From Pantoea sp. WMus005 (GTDB lineage Bacteria; Pseudomonadota; Gammaproteobacteria; Enterobacterales; Enterobacteriaceae): a stretch of DNA of 64,000 bases. Positions 26,618 to 35,777 of the stretch are shown here, piece after piece; position 1 is the first letter of the stretch; each line of letters begins with the position of its first letter. Where the stretch lies: contig NZ_JACBXU010000001.1 of the NCBI RefSeq assembly GCF_013415305.1, positions 372,001 through 436,000 of the forward strand. The letters run 5' to 3'. The translations under genes were made by a program, and so were the position numbers. The notes under the pieces were generated by a model. That model did no database searches, had not been told where the DNA came from, and saw nothing but the letters and a program-made list of their open reading frames with translations.

Positions 26618-28282
26618 TTAGCGGGCGAAATGTTGATCAAGCGGTGCGCTGAACCAGCGATTGTTCAGTACGTCTTTGATAACACTCTTTTTGTCTGCAG
26701 CTGACAGGGCGTTGTCCTGCTCAATACGGGTGAGAATATCTTTATAGCTATAAGTCTTATTGCTCATGTAGATAATGGCTTTCTGCTTGTTAGCATCCAT
26801 CACCAGCAGTGATTGCCCCGCCGCGGCATTTTCCGGCGTCCATTTCTTCCATTCCGGAAGGGTCTGATCGTTTGGTGACCCTGTTGCCAGGAAGTTTTTA
26901 ATGTAGGAATTAAAAGATTCACCTAATGCCTGAGAGCCTTTTAGCTTCAGCGCATCCTGTGTAAATTCAGCATACTTATTTTTATCCCAGAAAGGCATAA
27001 ATACGCCGTGAAAAGAACCGATGGCGGATAATTTATCACCCGTGACAAACGCATCCGTGCCATATCGGAACTCCATGCCATACAGCGGCGCGTGATAATT
27101 TTTATACATCACCTCAGCAGACTGATTAACATTAAACAGGCTGTATAGCAGTCCGCCATAATGATTCGCAAAGGTGTATTTATTCAGCAACGGGGTGTTG
27201 TTTACAAGCGCACCTTCTTTTACTTGTGTTGCAAACATAGGGTCGTTACGGGCGAAGAAAGAAAACTCCTGTTGTCCTGTGGCCATGATGGCAGGGACGG
27301 CATTATAGTTTTTTGTCTCAAAGCCATCCTTCGGGATCACCACACCATCGCGGTAGAGATGCGGAAATTGATTCATGCGAATCCCCGCATCGCCAAAAAG
27401 CATGGCCAGATCTGCTGCCGGTAGCTGATAAAGAAAATGACGTACCTCTGGTGAGCCTGACAGGAGCCAGGTTTTCGCCGCGTCGGCATCCGGTTTAATC
27501 CCCTGTTTGACGACCAGAGGTGCCAGTCTTTGTGCGAAAATGCTTTCCGCTTCATGTTTGTCAGAGGTGGTCATGCCACCACTGAAAACAATGGCTTTGT
27601 TGAAAGTGTTTTTAAAATAGGGCGATATAAGCATCGCCATCACGTCTCTGCCACCCGCTGAAAATCCGGAAACGGTAATATTATTGCTGTCACCACCAAA
27701 AGCCGGAATATTGTCTTTGATCCACGCCAGCGATTGTTTGATGTCGAGTAAGCTGTAATTCCCGGAATCATCCAGTGGGTTGCCATCGTTCAGGGCTTTC
27801 AATGGATTAAAGCCGAGTGCGCCAAGACGGTAGTTTACGGTGACAATCACGGCATTGTATTTTTCAGCGATAAACGCCGGCGCGAACTCAGTGGAACTGC
27901 CCAGCTGATTATTGCCACCATGAATATAAACCAGCACCGGAAGCGGTTTGCTGCTCTCTGTCGGGCGATAGATATTGAGATTCAGGCAATCCTCTTGACC
28001 TTTGGCTCCGTCCGGAGAAACCTGGATACAGTTTGTGGCGGGCCGGGTCGCATCGAAAACAGTTTGCCATGCGTCAGGGGAAATCGGTTTTTTCCAGCGC
28101 AGTTCTCCGACCGGTGCTTTTGCATAAGGAATACCGGTCCAGGACAGCGTATTTAGATGCTCTGCGCCTTTGACTTTGCCAGAGTGCGTCGTAATTTCAG
28201 GGGAGATATTTTGCGCAGTGGCTGATGAGGCAAGCAAAAAGAGTAAAAATGCCGGGGACAATCTGAACAGAGAATTTTTCAT
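26618..28282 (-). CDS. Secreted type-B carboxylesterase
   Basis: 554 residues. The signal peptide MKNSLFRLSPAFLLFLLASS ends near ATA-QN. Type-B carboxylesterase/lipase features are present: EDCLNLNIYRP near residue 100, the oxyanion hole PVLVYIHGGN, and the nucleophile elbow GFSAGG (Ser near 209). A late GSFHGVFMPFW probably supplies the catalytic histidine. It is predicted to hydrolyse esters in the periplasm or outside. It has its own terminator and no operon partners. The gene is visibly more AT-rich than its neighbours, and E. coli has no counterpart here, so it is probably an accessory insertion after yojI. The substrate cannot be inferred. Confidence 0.88.
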   Translation of the reverse strand: MKNSLFRLSPAFLLFLLASSATAQNISPEITTHSGKVKGAEHLNTLSWTGIPYAKAPVGELRWKKPISPDAWQTVFDATRPATNCIQVSPDGAKGQEDCLNLNIYRPTESSKPLPVLVYIHGGNNQLGSSTEFAPAFIAEKYNAVIVTVNYRLGALGFNPLKALNDGNPLDDSGNYSLLDIKQSLAWIKDNIPAFGGDSNNITVSGFSAGGRDVMAMLISPYFKNTFNKAIVFSGGMTTSDKHEAESIFAQRLAPLVVKQGIKPDADAAKTWLLSGSPEVRHFLYQLPAADLAMLFGDAGIRMNQFPHLYRDGVVIPKDGFETKNYNAVPAIMATGQQEFSFFARNDPMFATQVKEGALVNNTPLLNKYTFANHYGGLLYSLFNVNQSAEVMYKNYHAPLYGMEFRYGTDAFVTGDKLSAIGSFHGVFMPFWDKNKYAEFTQDALKLKGSQALGESFNSYIKNFLATGSPNDQTLPEWKKWTPENAAAGQSLLVMDANKQKAIIYMSNKTYSYKDILTRIEQDNALSAADKKSVIKDVLNNRWFSAPLDQHFAR

Positions 28283-28539
28283 GCGAATCGTGTTCCAGGG
28301 AAATATTTCTTATACATGAAGTGTCGCAATACCCACGCATGTCTGGCTCACAAAACAGGATAAATCGAGCCATTATCGCGTGTTACTGTTTTTTGGCGGT
28401 GAAATATGCCTGTCGCTGGCAGAACGCATCGACCCTGTTGTGCCTCTGCTTATTGTGAATTCTGTTTTAGTGGTGGTCGCTAATCACCACGCAGTGTCAG
28501 ACCCAGAAAAAACAGACTGGCGTCCTGTTTAGCCGCTTT

Positions 28540-29283
28540 TTAAAGCCGATGGGTGATCTGCGTAATCACCTGATTATCCCGCCACATAAACTTCCCCTTC
28601 AGTAACGTTCCCGGCGTAAAACGCCCACCGAACTCCTGAGTCAGTCGCAGTGTCGCGCACTGCTGCACGAAATCTACCGACACCAGTGCTGCATCCAGGA
28701 AGTCCATCGGTTGATGCAGCTGTGGCCACAGCGCTTTGAAAAGGCTCTCTTTAAGGGAGAAGAGCAGGGTAGCGGCTTCATGGAAGGAAACGGGCAGCGT
28801 CCGCAACAACTGCTGTTCCTGCTCATTCATCAACAGCTCAGCCGTTTCCTGTGCCGTCGTCTCCGACATGAACCGCTCGACATCGATGCCGACAGCGCAG
28901 GGCTGCCGGGTTGCCGCCACCACGACAATGCCTGCACTGTGTGACAGTGACGCCTGAATACCAGCGGGCCAGCAGGGGGAACGATCGGGCGCGTTGGTCA
29001 GTGTGAAATCAGCAATCCCCAGCTCTGCCATTACTGACCGGACCAGCAAACGGCTGGCGAGATATTCAGCGCGTCGTTTACTGACAGCCTGCTGCAGTCG
29101 GGCGGGTAATGGAATACCCCATTCGACAGCCAGCGCATCATGGTAATTTTGCGGATCAAAGTGACTCACCGCGAGTAAAGGATCGCTGCGGTTAAGGTGA
29201 GCGGAAAGGATAAAGCCGCCTGTGAGAGGCGGCAGCGGCAGGTCGGGATAGCGCATGCGAAACCATTTAAGCCAAAAAGGCAT
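28540..29283 (-). CDS. EntD-like 4'-phosphopantetheinyl transferase
   Basis: 247 residues. Sfp/EntD-type motifs in order: SKRRAEYLASR, ASLSHS, VGIDVE (the Mg-binding Asp and Glu) and the FSLKESLFKALWP signature. It transfers phosphopantetheine from CoA to carrier domains of siderophore or other NRPS/PKS enzymes. No biosynthetic gene lies nearby, so it acts in trans. It is longer at the N-terminus than E. coli EntD (about 206); ATG 29256 is an alternative start and neither has a clear ribosome site. The 257-base gap 28283-28539 before the esterase shows no gene. Confidence 0.88.
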   Translation of the reverse strand: MPFWLKWFRMRYPDLPLPPLTGGFILSAHLNRSDPLLAVSHFDPQNYHDALAVEWGIPLPARLQQAVSKRRAEYLASRLLVRSVMAELGIADFTLTNAPDRSPCWPAGIQASLSHSAGIVVVAATRQPCAVGIDVERFMSETTAQETAELLMNEQEQQLLRTLPVSFHEAATLLFSLKESLFKALWPQLHQPMDFLDAALVSVDFVQQCATLRLTQEFGGRFTPGTLLKGKFMWRDNQVITQITHRL

Positions 29284-29324
29284 TAAATCAGGCGCAATGG
29301 ATCAGGGCAAGCAGCCCGCCGGAA

Positions 29325-29528
29325 TCAGTCGTTGGGAGGAATGGCAAAACTCTTTAGAGAAACAACGAAATGGTGGTGACCCCTGCTGATGCGTGCACCC
29401 CGGTCGCACCAGTGGCTTGCCAGACGAAAGAAGTCGTCGCTGCCAATGTCATACGCCAGTTCCACTTTGCTAATGCCTGAATGCAGTAACGCTTCCGCAT
29501 CTTTCAGGCTTTTCGCTTTGATCGCCAT
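29325..29528 (-). CDS. 67-residue conserved-looking protein, unknown function
   Basis: The ATG at 29528 has a GGA ribosome site about ten bases upstream. The product is hydrophilic (KAKSLKDAEALLHSGISKVE then SDDFFRLASHWCDRGARISR and GHHHFVVSLK), with balanced charge, one Cys and a His cluster. The composition and periodicity look like a small folded alpha/beta domain. I do not recognise the family. It lies upstream of the PPTase gene on the same strand, 41 bases away, so the two may be cotranscribed. Confidence 0.6.
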   Translation of the reverse strand: MAIKAKSLKDAEALLHSGISKVELAYDIGSDDFFRLASHWCDRGARISRGHHHFVVSLKSFAIPPND

Positions 29529-29733
29529 AAAAATTATCCGTCAATTTGTGGGGATTTCAGGGTAGGCATTTTCTGTGACATTTTTGTTTCAGTTTGATGA
29601 ATAAGCGCAGCCGGTAGCCAGTTTTGTGAGGCAGATCAGATTATGTTGCAAGGGTTAACCTGCTGATTGTAAAAGAAATGTTAATGGGCGCGCAGGACTA
29701 ATCTGAATGTTAAACGGAGGGGGTAAGCTGACA

Positions 29734-29758
29734 TAGAAAGGCCGCGTCAGACGCGGCC
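29734..29758 (-). terminator. Terminator of the 26-residue ORF
   Basis: Arms GGCCGCGT/ACGCGGCC (29740-29758) with a three-base loop, then TTTCT on the minus strand. It lies seven bases beyond the stop of the small gene at 29766. Confidence 0.65.
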
Positions 29759-29765
29759 CCGTGGG

Positions 29766-29846
29766 TTACTTCTGGTCTGGCGGGGAAGGTTGCTTATCGC
29801 CGGACTCGGGTGCTTCGGTTGGATCGTCTTTTTCAATAACTGTCAT
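29766..29846 (-). CDS. Probable 26-residue acidic small protein
   Basis: ATG 29846 is preceded by AGAGGAGAGTTT, a near-ideal ribosome site with six-base spacing. The peptide (MTVIEKDDPTEAPESGDKQP then SPPDQK) is acidic, Pro-rich and disordered. A hairpin terminator follows directly, and the terminator of proL lies just upstream, so it is a self-contained unit. A possible -10 TATACT sits at + strand 29878-29883. A longer frame in the same phase runs back through the tRNA gene and is not credible. Function unknown. Confidence 0.55.
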   Translation of the reverse strand: MTVIEKDDPTEAPESGDKQPSPPDQK

Positions 29847-29933
29847 AAACTCTCCTCTTGTTACCCACACATTTTCAAGTATAGATCGGATTGCGGGAGG
29901 TGCGAGGAAAGTTAAGATTTGATGACAGAAACG

Positions 29934-29960
29934 AAAAAAGCAGCCGTTCAGGCTGCTTTT
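29934..29960 (-). terminator. proL terminator
   Basis: Stem AAAGCAGCC/GGCTGCTTT with a five-base loop, then a T-run on the minus strand (six A at 29934-29939). It begins ten bases after the tRNA 3' end. Confidence 0.85.
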
Positions 29961-29969
29961 CAGGGAATT

Positions 29970-30046
29970 TGGTCGGCACGAGAGGATTTGAACCTCCGAC
30001 CCCGGACACCCCATGACCGTGCGCTACCAGGCTGCGCTACGTGCCG
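29970..30046 (-). tRNA. proL: tRNA-Pro (anticodon GGG)
   Basis: 77 bases with encoded CCA. The acceptor stem CGGCACG pairs with CGTGCCG, the T arm reads GGAGGTTCAAATCC, and the seven-base anticodon loop ATGGGGT puts GGG at 34-36 (reads CCC/CCU). The anticodon stem CGGTC/GTCCG keeps the internal U-U mismatch I recall for E. coli proL. The position next to yejM is the E. coli location. No integrase or att duplication is seen beside it. Confidence 0.97.
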
Positions 30047-30060
30047 AACACTGGAGGATT

Positions 30061-30088
30061 AGTCTACTGGTTATCTTCATTAATGCAA
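30061..30088 (-). promoter_or_regulatory. proL sigma-70 promoter
   Basis: TTGCAT, 16 bases, TAGACT on the minus strand, with the -10 ending 15 bases before the mature tRNA 5' end. Confidence 0.7.
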
Positions 30089-30119
30089 GATACCTGCCGA
30101 CTATTTGCCTGATAATTAA

Positions 30120-31874
30120 TCAGTTAGCGATGAATCGCTTCTCCTCCGTTAATACCTGCAACAGCAGTGCCAGTTCGGGCTTGTGATCTTTCAGCGCGTT
30201 GCCCTGCGCATCATAGGCGCGATAGCTGCCGTTGTTGTTGAGCACCAGCGTCACCTGCGGTGTGGTAATCACCAGCTTGTTCTCTTCGCTGCTGGCGACC
30301 CAGTCATGGCGACGACGCGCAGCAAACAGATCTTCACCCTGCGAGTAGTTCACCGGATTGGTGCGCACATGCAGCAGGCGCTGCATCAGCGTTGCCATCA
30401 CATCCTGATGATCAGAAAGGCGATCAACAGTTTGTGCCGGGGTATCAGGCCAGTGAATCACTAAGGGTACCTGCAATGTCTGGCGGTTTCCGGCGCTGTC
30501 AGGATCGCCATCCAGTGCCAGTCCACGCTGCGCGGTAATAACTACCACGGTATTCTTCAGTAAATCACGTGCCTGCAGGCTGTTGAGCACGGCATGAATC
30601 TGCTCATCAACGCCTGGCGCCTGGCGCAGATAACTGCGCTGACGCGCTTTAGCATTGTCGCCGGTAACATCAGGACCGTTCAGGGCAATCCAGGAGAACC
30701 ACGGAGCCTGTGAACCCTTCTGTTTCTCCAGCCAGTTCTGCCATTGCGCCACGGTGCTGGCGTTGGGCTGGCTGGTTGTCGGCGGCAGTGAATAGTCGGT
30801 CAGCAGCGCCTGGCGGTACAGCGGCGGGTTAAAGCCTTCAGAGGAGAACAGGCCAAACTGATACCCCTGAGTGCTTAGCGCGCCCAGCAGGGCTGACGGC
30901 GTTCGGGAGGCAAGAATACCGTTCATGTAGCTGGAGGAGATACCATAGAACAGGCCAAACAACCCTTTCTCTGGCGTATCCCCCGCGCTGTAGTGCTGGG
31001 TAAAACGCACATTCTCGCTGGCGAACTGATTCAGTTCCGGCAGCGCTTTGGCGAGCGTCGCGTTGTTCAGACCATCGACTGTCAGTACCAGCAGGTTATT
31101 GCGGGTACCGGTATCGCGGAAAGTAATGTCGCTCAGTGGATACTCTACGGCCACCGCTTCCGGGTCGCCCTGCTGAATCAGCCGACGCTGATACTCCTGC
31201 GCATCCAGCAGACCGTGACGCTCAAGGAAGCGGCGGGCAGTCATCGGGTAGGAAAGCGGCAGATTGGCGCGCTGCATGGTAATCGGGCGATAGAAGTTGG
31301 CATCAGCCCAGATATACATCAGGTGACTGGCAAAGAAGGCACTGATAAACAGGGCGGCAACAGGCTTACCAAACGAGCGGCGATTCAGGCTGCGCAGCTT
31401 CTGCCAGCTCCAGGTCGCAAACAGCATTTCGACCAGAAAAATCAGCGGCACGCTGATAAACATCAGCTGCCAGTCGCGCGCCATCTCGCTCTGATCGGGG
31501 TTAATCACCAGCTCCCACACCACCGGGTTAAGGTGCAGGTGGAAGCGGCTGAACACCGCACTGTCGACCATCACCAGCGTCAGCCCGGAGGTCGCAATAA
31601 CGGCGGACAACACCCGCATCAGCCGTTGCGACATCACCACAAAGGTCAGCGGGAAGATAATCAGCAGATAGGCAGCAAAAACGACAAAACTGAAGTGGCC
31701 AACCCAACTGGTATAGGCGTAGATACGCCCCGCCAGCGAAGAAGGCCAGTCGGCAACCAACAGGTAGCGACTGCCTAAAATCAGCGCGAATAAGATGTTA
31801 AACAGAGCAAACCAGTGCCCCCAGCTAATCATCTGGGAGACTTTTTCGCGGTAGCGCTGCCGGTTGGTTACCAT
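30120..31874 (-). CDS. yejM: Inner-membrane LPS-sensing protein YejM (PbgA/LapC)
   Basis: 584 residues (E. coli 586). Five N-terminal TM helices lie within about residues 1-190, followed by a periplasmic sulfatase/alkaline-phosphatase-fold domain (LLVLTVDGLNNATLAK, HYSAGDTPEKGLFGLFYGIS, VVVITAQRGLALDG). In E. coli the protein senses periplasmic LPS and restrains LapB/FtsH degradation of LpxC, setting LPS synthesis; cardiolipin transport has also been proposed. It lies 22 bases downstream of yejL on the same strand, forming the conserved yejLM pair. Confidence 0.96.
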   Translation of the reverse strand: MVTNRQRYREKVSQMISWGHWFALFNILFALILGSRYLLVADWPSSLAGRIYAYTSWVGHFSFVVFAAYLLIIFPLTFVVMSQRLMRVLSAVIATSGLTLVMVDSAVFSRFHLHLNPVVWELVINPDQSEMARDWQLMFISVPLIFLVEMLFATWSWQKLRSLNRRSFGKPVAALFISAFFASHLMYIWADANFYRPITMQRANLPLSYPMTARRFLERHGLLDAQEYQRRLIQQGDPEAVAVEYPLSDITFRDTGTRNNLLVLTVDGLNNATLAKALPELNQFASENVRFTQHYSAGDTPEKGLFGLFYGISSSYMNGILASRTPSALLGALSTQGYQFGLFSSEGFNPPLYRQALLTDYSLPPTTSQPNASTVAQWQNWLEKQKGSQAPWFSWIALNGPDVTGDNAKARQRSYLRQAPGVDEQIHAVLNSLQARDLLKNTVVVITAQRGLALDGDPDSAGNRQTLQVPLVIHWPDTPAQTVDRLSDHQDVMATLMQRLLHVRTNPVNYSQGEDLFAARRRHDWVASSEENKLVITTPQVTLVLNNNGSYRAYDAQGNALKDHKPELALLLQVLTEEKRFIAN

Positions 31875-31896
31875 ATTATGAAGTCAAATCAGCCAA

Positions 31897-32124
31897 TTAA
31901 TGGGCGTTATCGTCACGCACTGATGCCTGAAGGGCATCGGCGAAAGATCGTGCCAGAGAACGACGTTGTGCCGGGGCGACATCGCTGTTAATTAAGTTGG
32001 TCACCATATTTCCCAGAACCATCAGAGAGAGATCGGTGGGGGCCTTATCCTTGTGCAGAATCTGGGCCATTTCCGCGAGGAGTTGTTCCACGCGTTCGTC
32101 ACTGTAACGGGATGATTGTGCCAT
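31897..32124 (-). CDS. yejL: Conserved protein YejL (UPF0352)
   Basis: 75 residues from ATG 32124, exactly the E. coli length; the open frame extends to 32175 but the extra residues have no homology. Core [14 protein letters not shown] and [19 protein letters not shown] is strongly conserved. Small, helical, cytosolic, function unknown. It precedes yejM and is divergent from yejK with 158 bases between them. Confidence 0.93.
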   Translation of the reverse strand: MAQSSRYSDERVEQLLAEMAQILHKDKAPTDLSLMVLGNMVTNLINSDVAPAQRRSLARSFADALQASVRDDNAH

Positions 32125-32282
32125 ATCGTCGTCTAAGCTCATTTCAAAAGGCGATATATTACCGGAATAGCGCACTTTTTACCGCAATTTTATCGAAAGC
32201 AGCACGTTCGCTTCACGCATAGAGTTGAAAGCCGATGCTGGCGGTGTTTGAATACGCGCCTGTGCTAAAAGGAGAGTCTACC

Positions 32283-33287
32283 ATGAGTCTGGATATCGAC
32301 CAGATTGCCCTGCATCAGTTAATCAAACGCGATGAAAACCAGCTTGAACTGGCGCTGCGCGATTCGCTGCTGCCTGCCACCAACACGGTTAACGCGATGG
32401 TGGAGGAGTTACACCGGGTTTACAGCGCAAAAAGCAAAGCCTATGGCCTGTTCAATGCCGGGAGTGAACTGGCAGAAGCGCTGCGTAATTGTCGTAAGGG
32501 CAACGATGATTTTCTCGCTTTTAGCCGTGCTGCGACCGGCCGTCTGCGCGACGAGCTGGCAAAATATCCGTTCGCTGAAGGCGGCGTGGTGCTGTTTATA
32601 CACTACCGCTATCTGGCGGTGGAATATCTGCTGATTGCAGTGCTGAACAGCCAGTCCAGCATGCGCGTCAATGAGCAGATGGATATCAGCAGCACCCACT
32701 ATCTCGACATCAATCATGCCGACATCGTGGCGCGTATCGATTTAACCGAGTGGGAAACCAATCCGGAATCGACCCGTTACCTGACCTTCCTGCGCGGCCG
32801 CGTCGGACGTAAAGTGGCTGACTTCTTTATGGACTTCCTCGGTGCCGAAGTGGGATTAGACACCAAGGCGCAGAACCGCGGTCTGTTGCAGGCTGTCGAT
32901 GACTACTGCAACGAATCCGAACTGGATAAGCAGGAACGGCAGAACTATCGCCAGCAGGTCTATAGCTACTGCAACGAGCAGTTGCAGGCGGGCGAGGAGA
33001 TTGCGCTGGAAGATCTGTCGAGCGAACTGCCACCACTGGGCGAAAAAACCTTCCAGGCTTTTACTCAGGAGCAGGGCTACGAGCTGGAAGAGAGCTTCCC
33101 GGCAGATCGTGGTACGCTGCGCCAGCTGACGAAGTTTGCCGGAAGCGGCGGGGGACTGACCCTGAATTTCGATGCGATGTTGCTGGGCGAACGCATTTTC
33201 TGGGATCCAGCCACGGACACCCTGACGATTAAGGGCACACCCCCTAATCTGCGGGATCAGCTCCAGCGCCGTACCAGCAGCAAATAA
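32283..33287 (+). CDS. yejK: Nucleoid-associated protein YejK/NdpA
   Basis: 334 residues from ATG 32283 (E. coli 335), with ribosome site AAGGAG at 32269-32274. The frame upstream to 32235 is not homologous. Conserved blocks include [32 protein letters not shown] and [20 protein letters not shown]. It is a NdpA-family protein found on the nucleoid in E. coli; binding to topoisomerases has been reported. It is followed by two hairpins and the shared terminator with rplY. Confidence 0.96.
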   Translation: MSLDIDQIALHQLIKRDENQLELALRDSLLPATNTVNAMVEELHRVYSAKSKAYGLFNAGSELAEALRNCRKGNDDFLAFSRAATGRLRDELAKYPFAEGGVVLFIHYRYLAVEYLLIAVLNSQSSMRVNEQMDISSTHYLDINHADIVARIDLTEWETNPESTRYLTFLRGRVGRKVADFFMDFLGAEVGLDTKAQNRGLLQAVDDYCNESELDKQERQNYRQQVYSYCNEQLQAGEEIALEDLSSELPPLGEKTFQAFTQEQGYELEESFPADRGTLRQLTKFAGSGGGLTLNFDAMLLGERIFWDPATDTLTIKGTPPNLRDQLQRRTSSK

Positions 33288-33290
33288 AAA

Positions 33291-33309
33291 AGCCGGGATT
33301 AGCCCGGCT
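33291..33309 (+). terminator. yejK terminator hairpin
   Basis: Arms AGCCGGG/CCCGGCT with a five-base loop, starting four bases after the yejK stop; the following T content is weak. A second hairpin (TCCCTGACA/TGTCAGGGA, 33315-33349) follows. Confidence 0.6.
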
Positions 33310-33355
33310 ATTGTTCCCTGACACGTCGGTTAATGTCGTCTGTCAGGGACAAAAT

Positions 33356-33385
33356 AAAAGGGCCGGTTTCGCAACCGGCCCTTTT
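33356..33385. terminator. Bidirectional terminator between yejK and rplY
   Basis: Perfect 13-base arms AAAAGGGCCGGTT/AACCGGCCCTTTT close a TCGC tetraloop, with T-runs in both directions. It serves converging yejK and rplY. Confidence 0.9.
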
Positions 33386-33406
33386 ACCTTTCAACGTAAT
33401 TCGCGA

Positions 33407-33691
33407 TTAAGCGCGAACGAAGTCGATGTGGAACAGTTTTGGCTTGAACGGGTGACGCTGAACAGCCTGAACTTTCACTTTAGTTTCTTTACCGTCAACT
33501 GACAGGGTCAGCACTTCGTCGTAGAAACCTGGCTTAGATTGCAGGTTCATTACGGAGTCGTGATCCAGGTCGATGGCAACAGCCGCTTCAGAACCACCGT
33601 AGATGATGGCCGGGAAACGGTTTGCTAAACGCAGGCGGCGGCTCGCACCCTTACCCTGCTCTTTACGTTCTACTGCATTGATAGTGAGCAT
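33407..33691 (-). CDS. rplY: 50S ribosomal protein L25
   Basis: 94 residues, the enterobacterial short form without the CTC C-terminal domain. It starts [20 protein letters not shown] and ends [12 protein letters not shown]. It binds the 5S rRNA loop E region of the large subunit. It is a single-gene unit between radD and the shared terminator, with its own promoter. Confidence 0.98.
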   Translation of the reverse strand: MLTINAVERKEQGKGASRRLRLANRFPAIIYGGSEAAVAIDLDHDSVMNLQSKPGFYDEVLTLSVDGKETKVKVQAVQRHPFKPKLFHIDFVRA

Positions 33692-33782
33692 TAATATATC
33701 TCTTCATTTAAATCCTGCTACAGGCGACCCAGTAACAGGCAGGTTATTCAATACCGCTGATGCACATGCAAAAGCGGGCGGC

Positions 33783-33811
33783 AGTATAGCCCTTATGCAA
33801 GGTGGTAGCAA
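33783..33811 (-). promoter_or_regulatory. rplY sigma-70 promoter
   Basis: TTGCTA, 17 bases, TATACT on the minus strand, about 90 bases before the rplY start codon. Confidence 0.7.
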
Positions 33812-33867
33812 ACGATATACCCGCTGGCGGGATTCAGCATCCGGTCAGACCTGCCGGGCATCACCGA

Positions 33868-35622
33868 TCAGCGCAGCTCATTGGCACGGCGATAGCGGCC
33901 CTGATAATCGAACATTTTCTCACGGATCTGCCAGAACTGGCCTTTAGCACGCGCGACGACAAAGTCGGGATGACGCAGTAACGGCTGCAGTGCCAGGACG
34001 TCAGCGGCGGTCTGCCAGCCCAGAGGTACGCCGGGCGCGCGCTGATGCGGCCGCATAAAGAGCTGTTCAAACGCCTTACGCTGGGCTGGCGTCTGCAGAC
34101 GAAAGCGTTCGCTGACGCTGGTGCCTTCCTCGTCGTAATAGGTCGCCTTCAGCCATTCGCCTTTAGCGTCGCTGCCCTGTTCAAGTGTCATGCCGCCACA
34201 GCGCAGCACCAGCGCATCTTTCAGTTTCAGCGCCGCTTTAAGCATATCGTCGGGATCGACCAGGATTTTGTCGCACTGGTGACAGCGCCGGGCAGCAATA
34301 TCATTCTCAGCACCGCAGTCAGGGCAGCTTTTAAAGCGGAAGCGAAAATCACACTGTTCGCGCTCGCCCTCATCATCTTCCAGTACGCCCTGACAGCGTC
34401 GGCCAAAATGCTCGATCACCATGCCATCTTCGGTCGCCTTGCCCCAGAAGGTGTTGGCGAAACCGCAGGCGGGACAGAAAACCTGAACCGGCTGATTGTC
34501 GCTGGCCCCTTTGGGAGCGCCGACTTCGGGGGTAAAGAGGTCGTGCGGATTACCCGCGTAATCAAGGATCAGGCAGTCGGTTTTACCAGGCGAAAGCCGC
34601 AGGCCGCGTCCGACGATCTGCTGATAGAGGCTGACTGACTCTGTCGGGCGCAGGATCGCAATCAGATCCACGTGCGGAGCATCAAACCCGGTGGTCAGCA
34701 CCGCCACGTTCACCAGGAATTTCAGCTGCTGCGCTTTAAACGCCAGTATCAGTGCATCACGCTCTTTGGCTGGCGTGTCGGCGGAGACCAGCGCGCTGTT
34801 TTCTGGCAGCAGTCGCAGGATTTCACGCGCATGCTCCACCGTCGAGGCGAAAATCATCACGCCCAGTCGATCTTCGGCGAACGCCACAATCTGCCGGATA
34901 ATATGGGGCGTGACGCGCTGCTGCTGTTTCAGTTCACGGTTAAGATCGGCTTCGCTGAACAGGCCGTTTGACTGTGCCGTCAGGCGGCTGAAGTCATACT
35001 GCACCACTGGCATATCCAGCCGCTCCGGGGGCACCAGAAACTGATGCTTGATCATGTAGCGCAGCGGCAGTTCATAGATACAGTCGCGGAACAGCGATTT
35101 TTCGTCGCCACGCACCATGCCGTGATAGTGGAACTGGTAAATCCAGCCCTTACCCAGCCGGAACGGCGTGGCAGTCAGGCCCAGTAAACGCAACTGAGGA
35201 TTGTGCTGACGCAGATGATGAAAGATCTGTTGATACTGACTCTCTTTATCATCGCCGATACGGTGACACTCATCGACAATCACCAGCGAGAAGGCACTGT
35301 CGAACAGGTCCAGATTACGTGCAACCGACTGCACACTGCCAAACACGACTTTGCGCTGACTTTCTTTGCGCTGAAGTCCGGCGGCAAAGATATCCGCCTC
35401 CAGCCCGTAGGCCTGATATTTACTGTGGTTCTGCGCCACCAGCTCTTTGACGTGCGCCAGCACCAGTACCCGGCCACGCGCCAGCCGTGCCAGCTCGGCA
35501 ATCACCAGACTCTTTCCGGCACCGGTCGGCAGCACAATGACGGCAGGTTCCTGATGACGACGGAAATGCGCCACGGTGGCATTCACCGCATCCTGTTGAT
35601 AGGGGCGTAAGGTAAAAGACAT
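33868..35622 (-). CDS. radD: DNA repair helicase RadD (YejH)
   Basis: 584 residues from ATG 35622 (E. coli 586, [10 protein letters not shown]); the frame is open to 35724 but those residues lack homology. SF2 helicase motifs: Q-region YQQDAV, motif I PTGAGKS, motif II DECH, motif III LTATPFR, and motif [12 protein letters not shown]-terminal zinc-binding region has [19 protein letters not shown] and CHQCD. RadD acts with RecA/SSB in double-strand break and crossover repair in E. coli. It is divergent from rsuA. Confidence 0.96.
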   Translation of the reverse strand: MSFTLRPYQQDAVNATVAHFRRHQEPAVIVLPTGAGKSLVIAELARLARGRVLVLAHVKELVAQNHSKYQAYGLEADIFAAGLQRKESQRKVVFGSVQSVARNLDLFDSAFSLVIVDECHRIGDDKESQYQQIFHHLRQHNPQLRLLGLTATPFRLGKGWIYQFHYHGMVRGDEKSLFRDCIYELPLRYMIKHQFLVPPERLDMPVVQYDFSRLTAQSNGLFSEADLNRELKQQQRVTPHIIRQIVAFAEDRLGVMIFASTVEHAREILRLLPENSALVSADTPAKERDALILAFKAQQLKFLVNVAVLTTGFDAPHVDLIAILRPTESVSLYQQIVGRGLRLSPGKTDCLILDYAGNPHDLFTPEVGAPKGASDNQPVQVFCPACGFANTFWGKATEDGMVIEHFGRRCQGVLEDDEGEREQCDFRFRFKSCPDCGAENDIAARRCHQCDKILVDPDDMLKAALKLKDALVLRCGGMTLEQGSDAKGEWLKATYYDEEGTSVSERFRLQTPAQRKAFEQLFMRPHQRAPGVPLGWQTAADVLALQPLLRHPDFVVARAKGQFWQIREKMFDYQGRYRRANELR

Positions 35623-35777
35623 GTTGCTCACTTTTGTATAACTGGCGGTAATTATGCCATGAAAGTGCGGTAAACGCGCTGTCAGGCTGGCGCGGATCAC
35701 GTTATACTTCCCGCACATTTTCAACGGTTAACCAGGCCGTTTCAGATTCCCTCCGCAGTAACAGGCAAAACGAATTC

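Noticed and set aside
29970..30046. tRNA-Pro as an integration site for a genomic island
   Set aside because: No integrase gene and no duplicated tRNA 3' end are visible in the flanking sequence.
35623..35724. Upstream extension of radD
   Set aside because: The added residues have no homology; the start at 35622 gives the family length.
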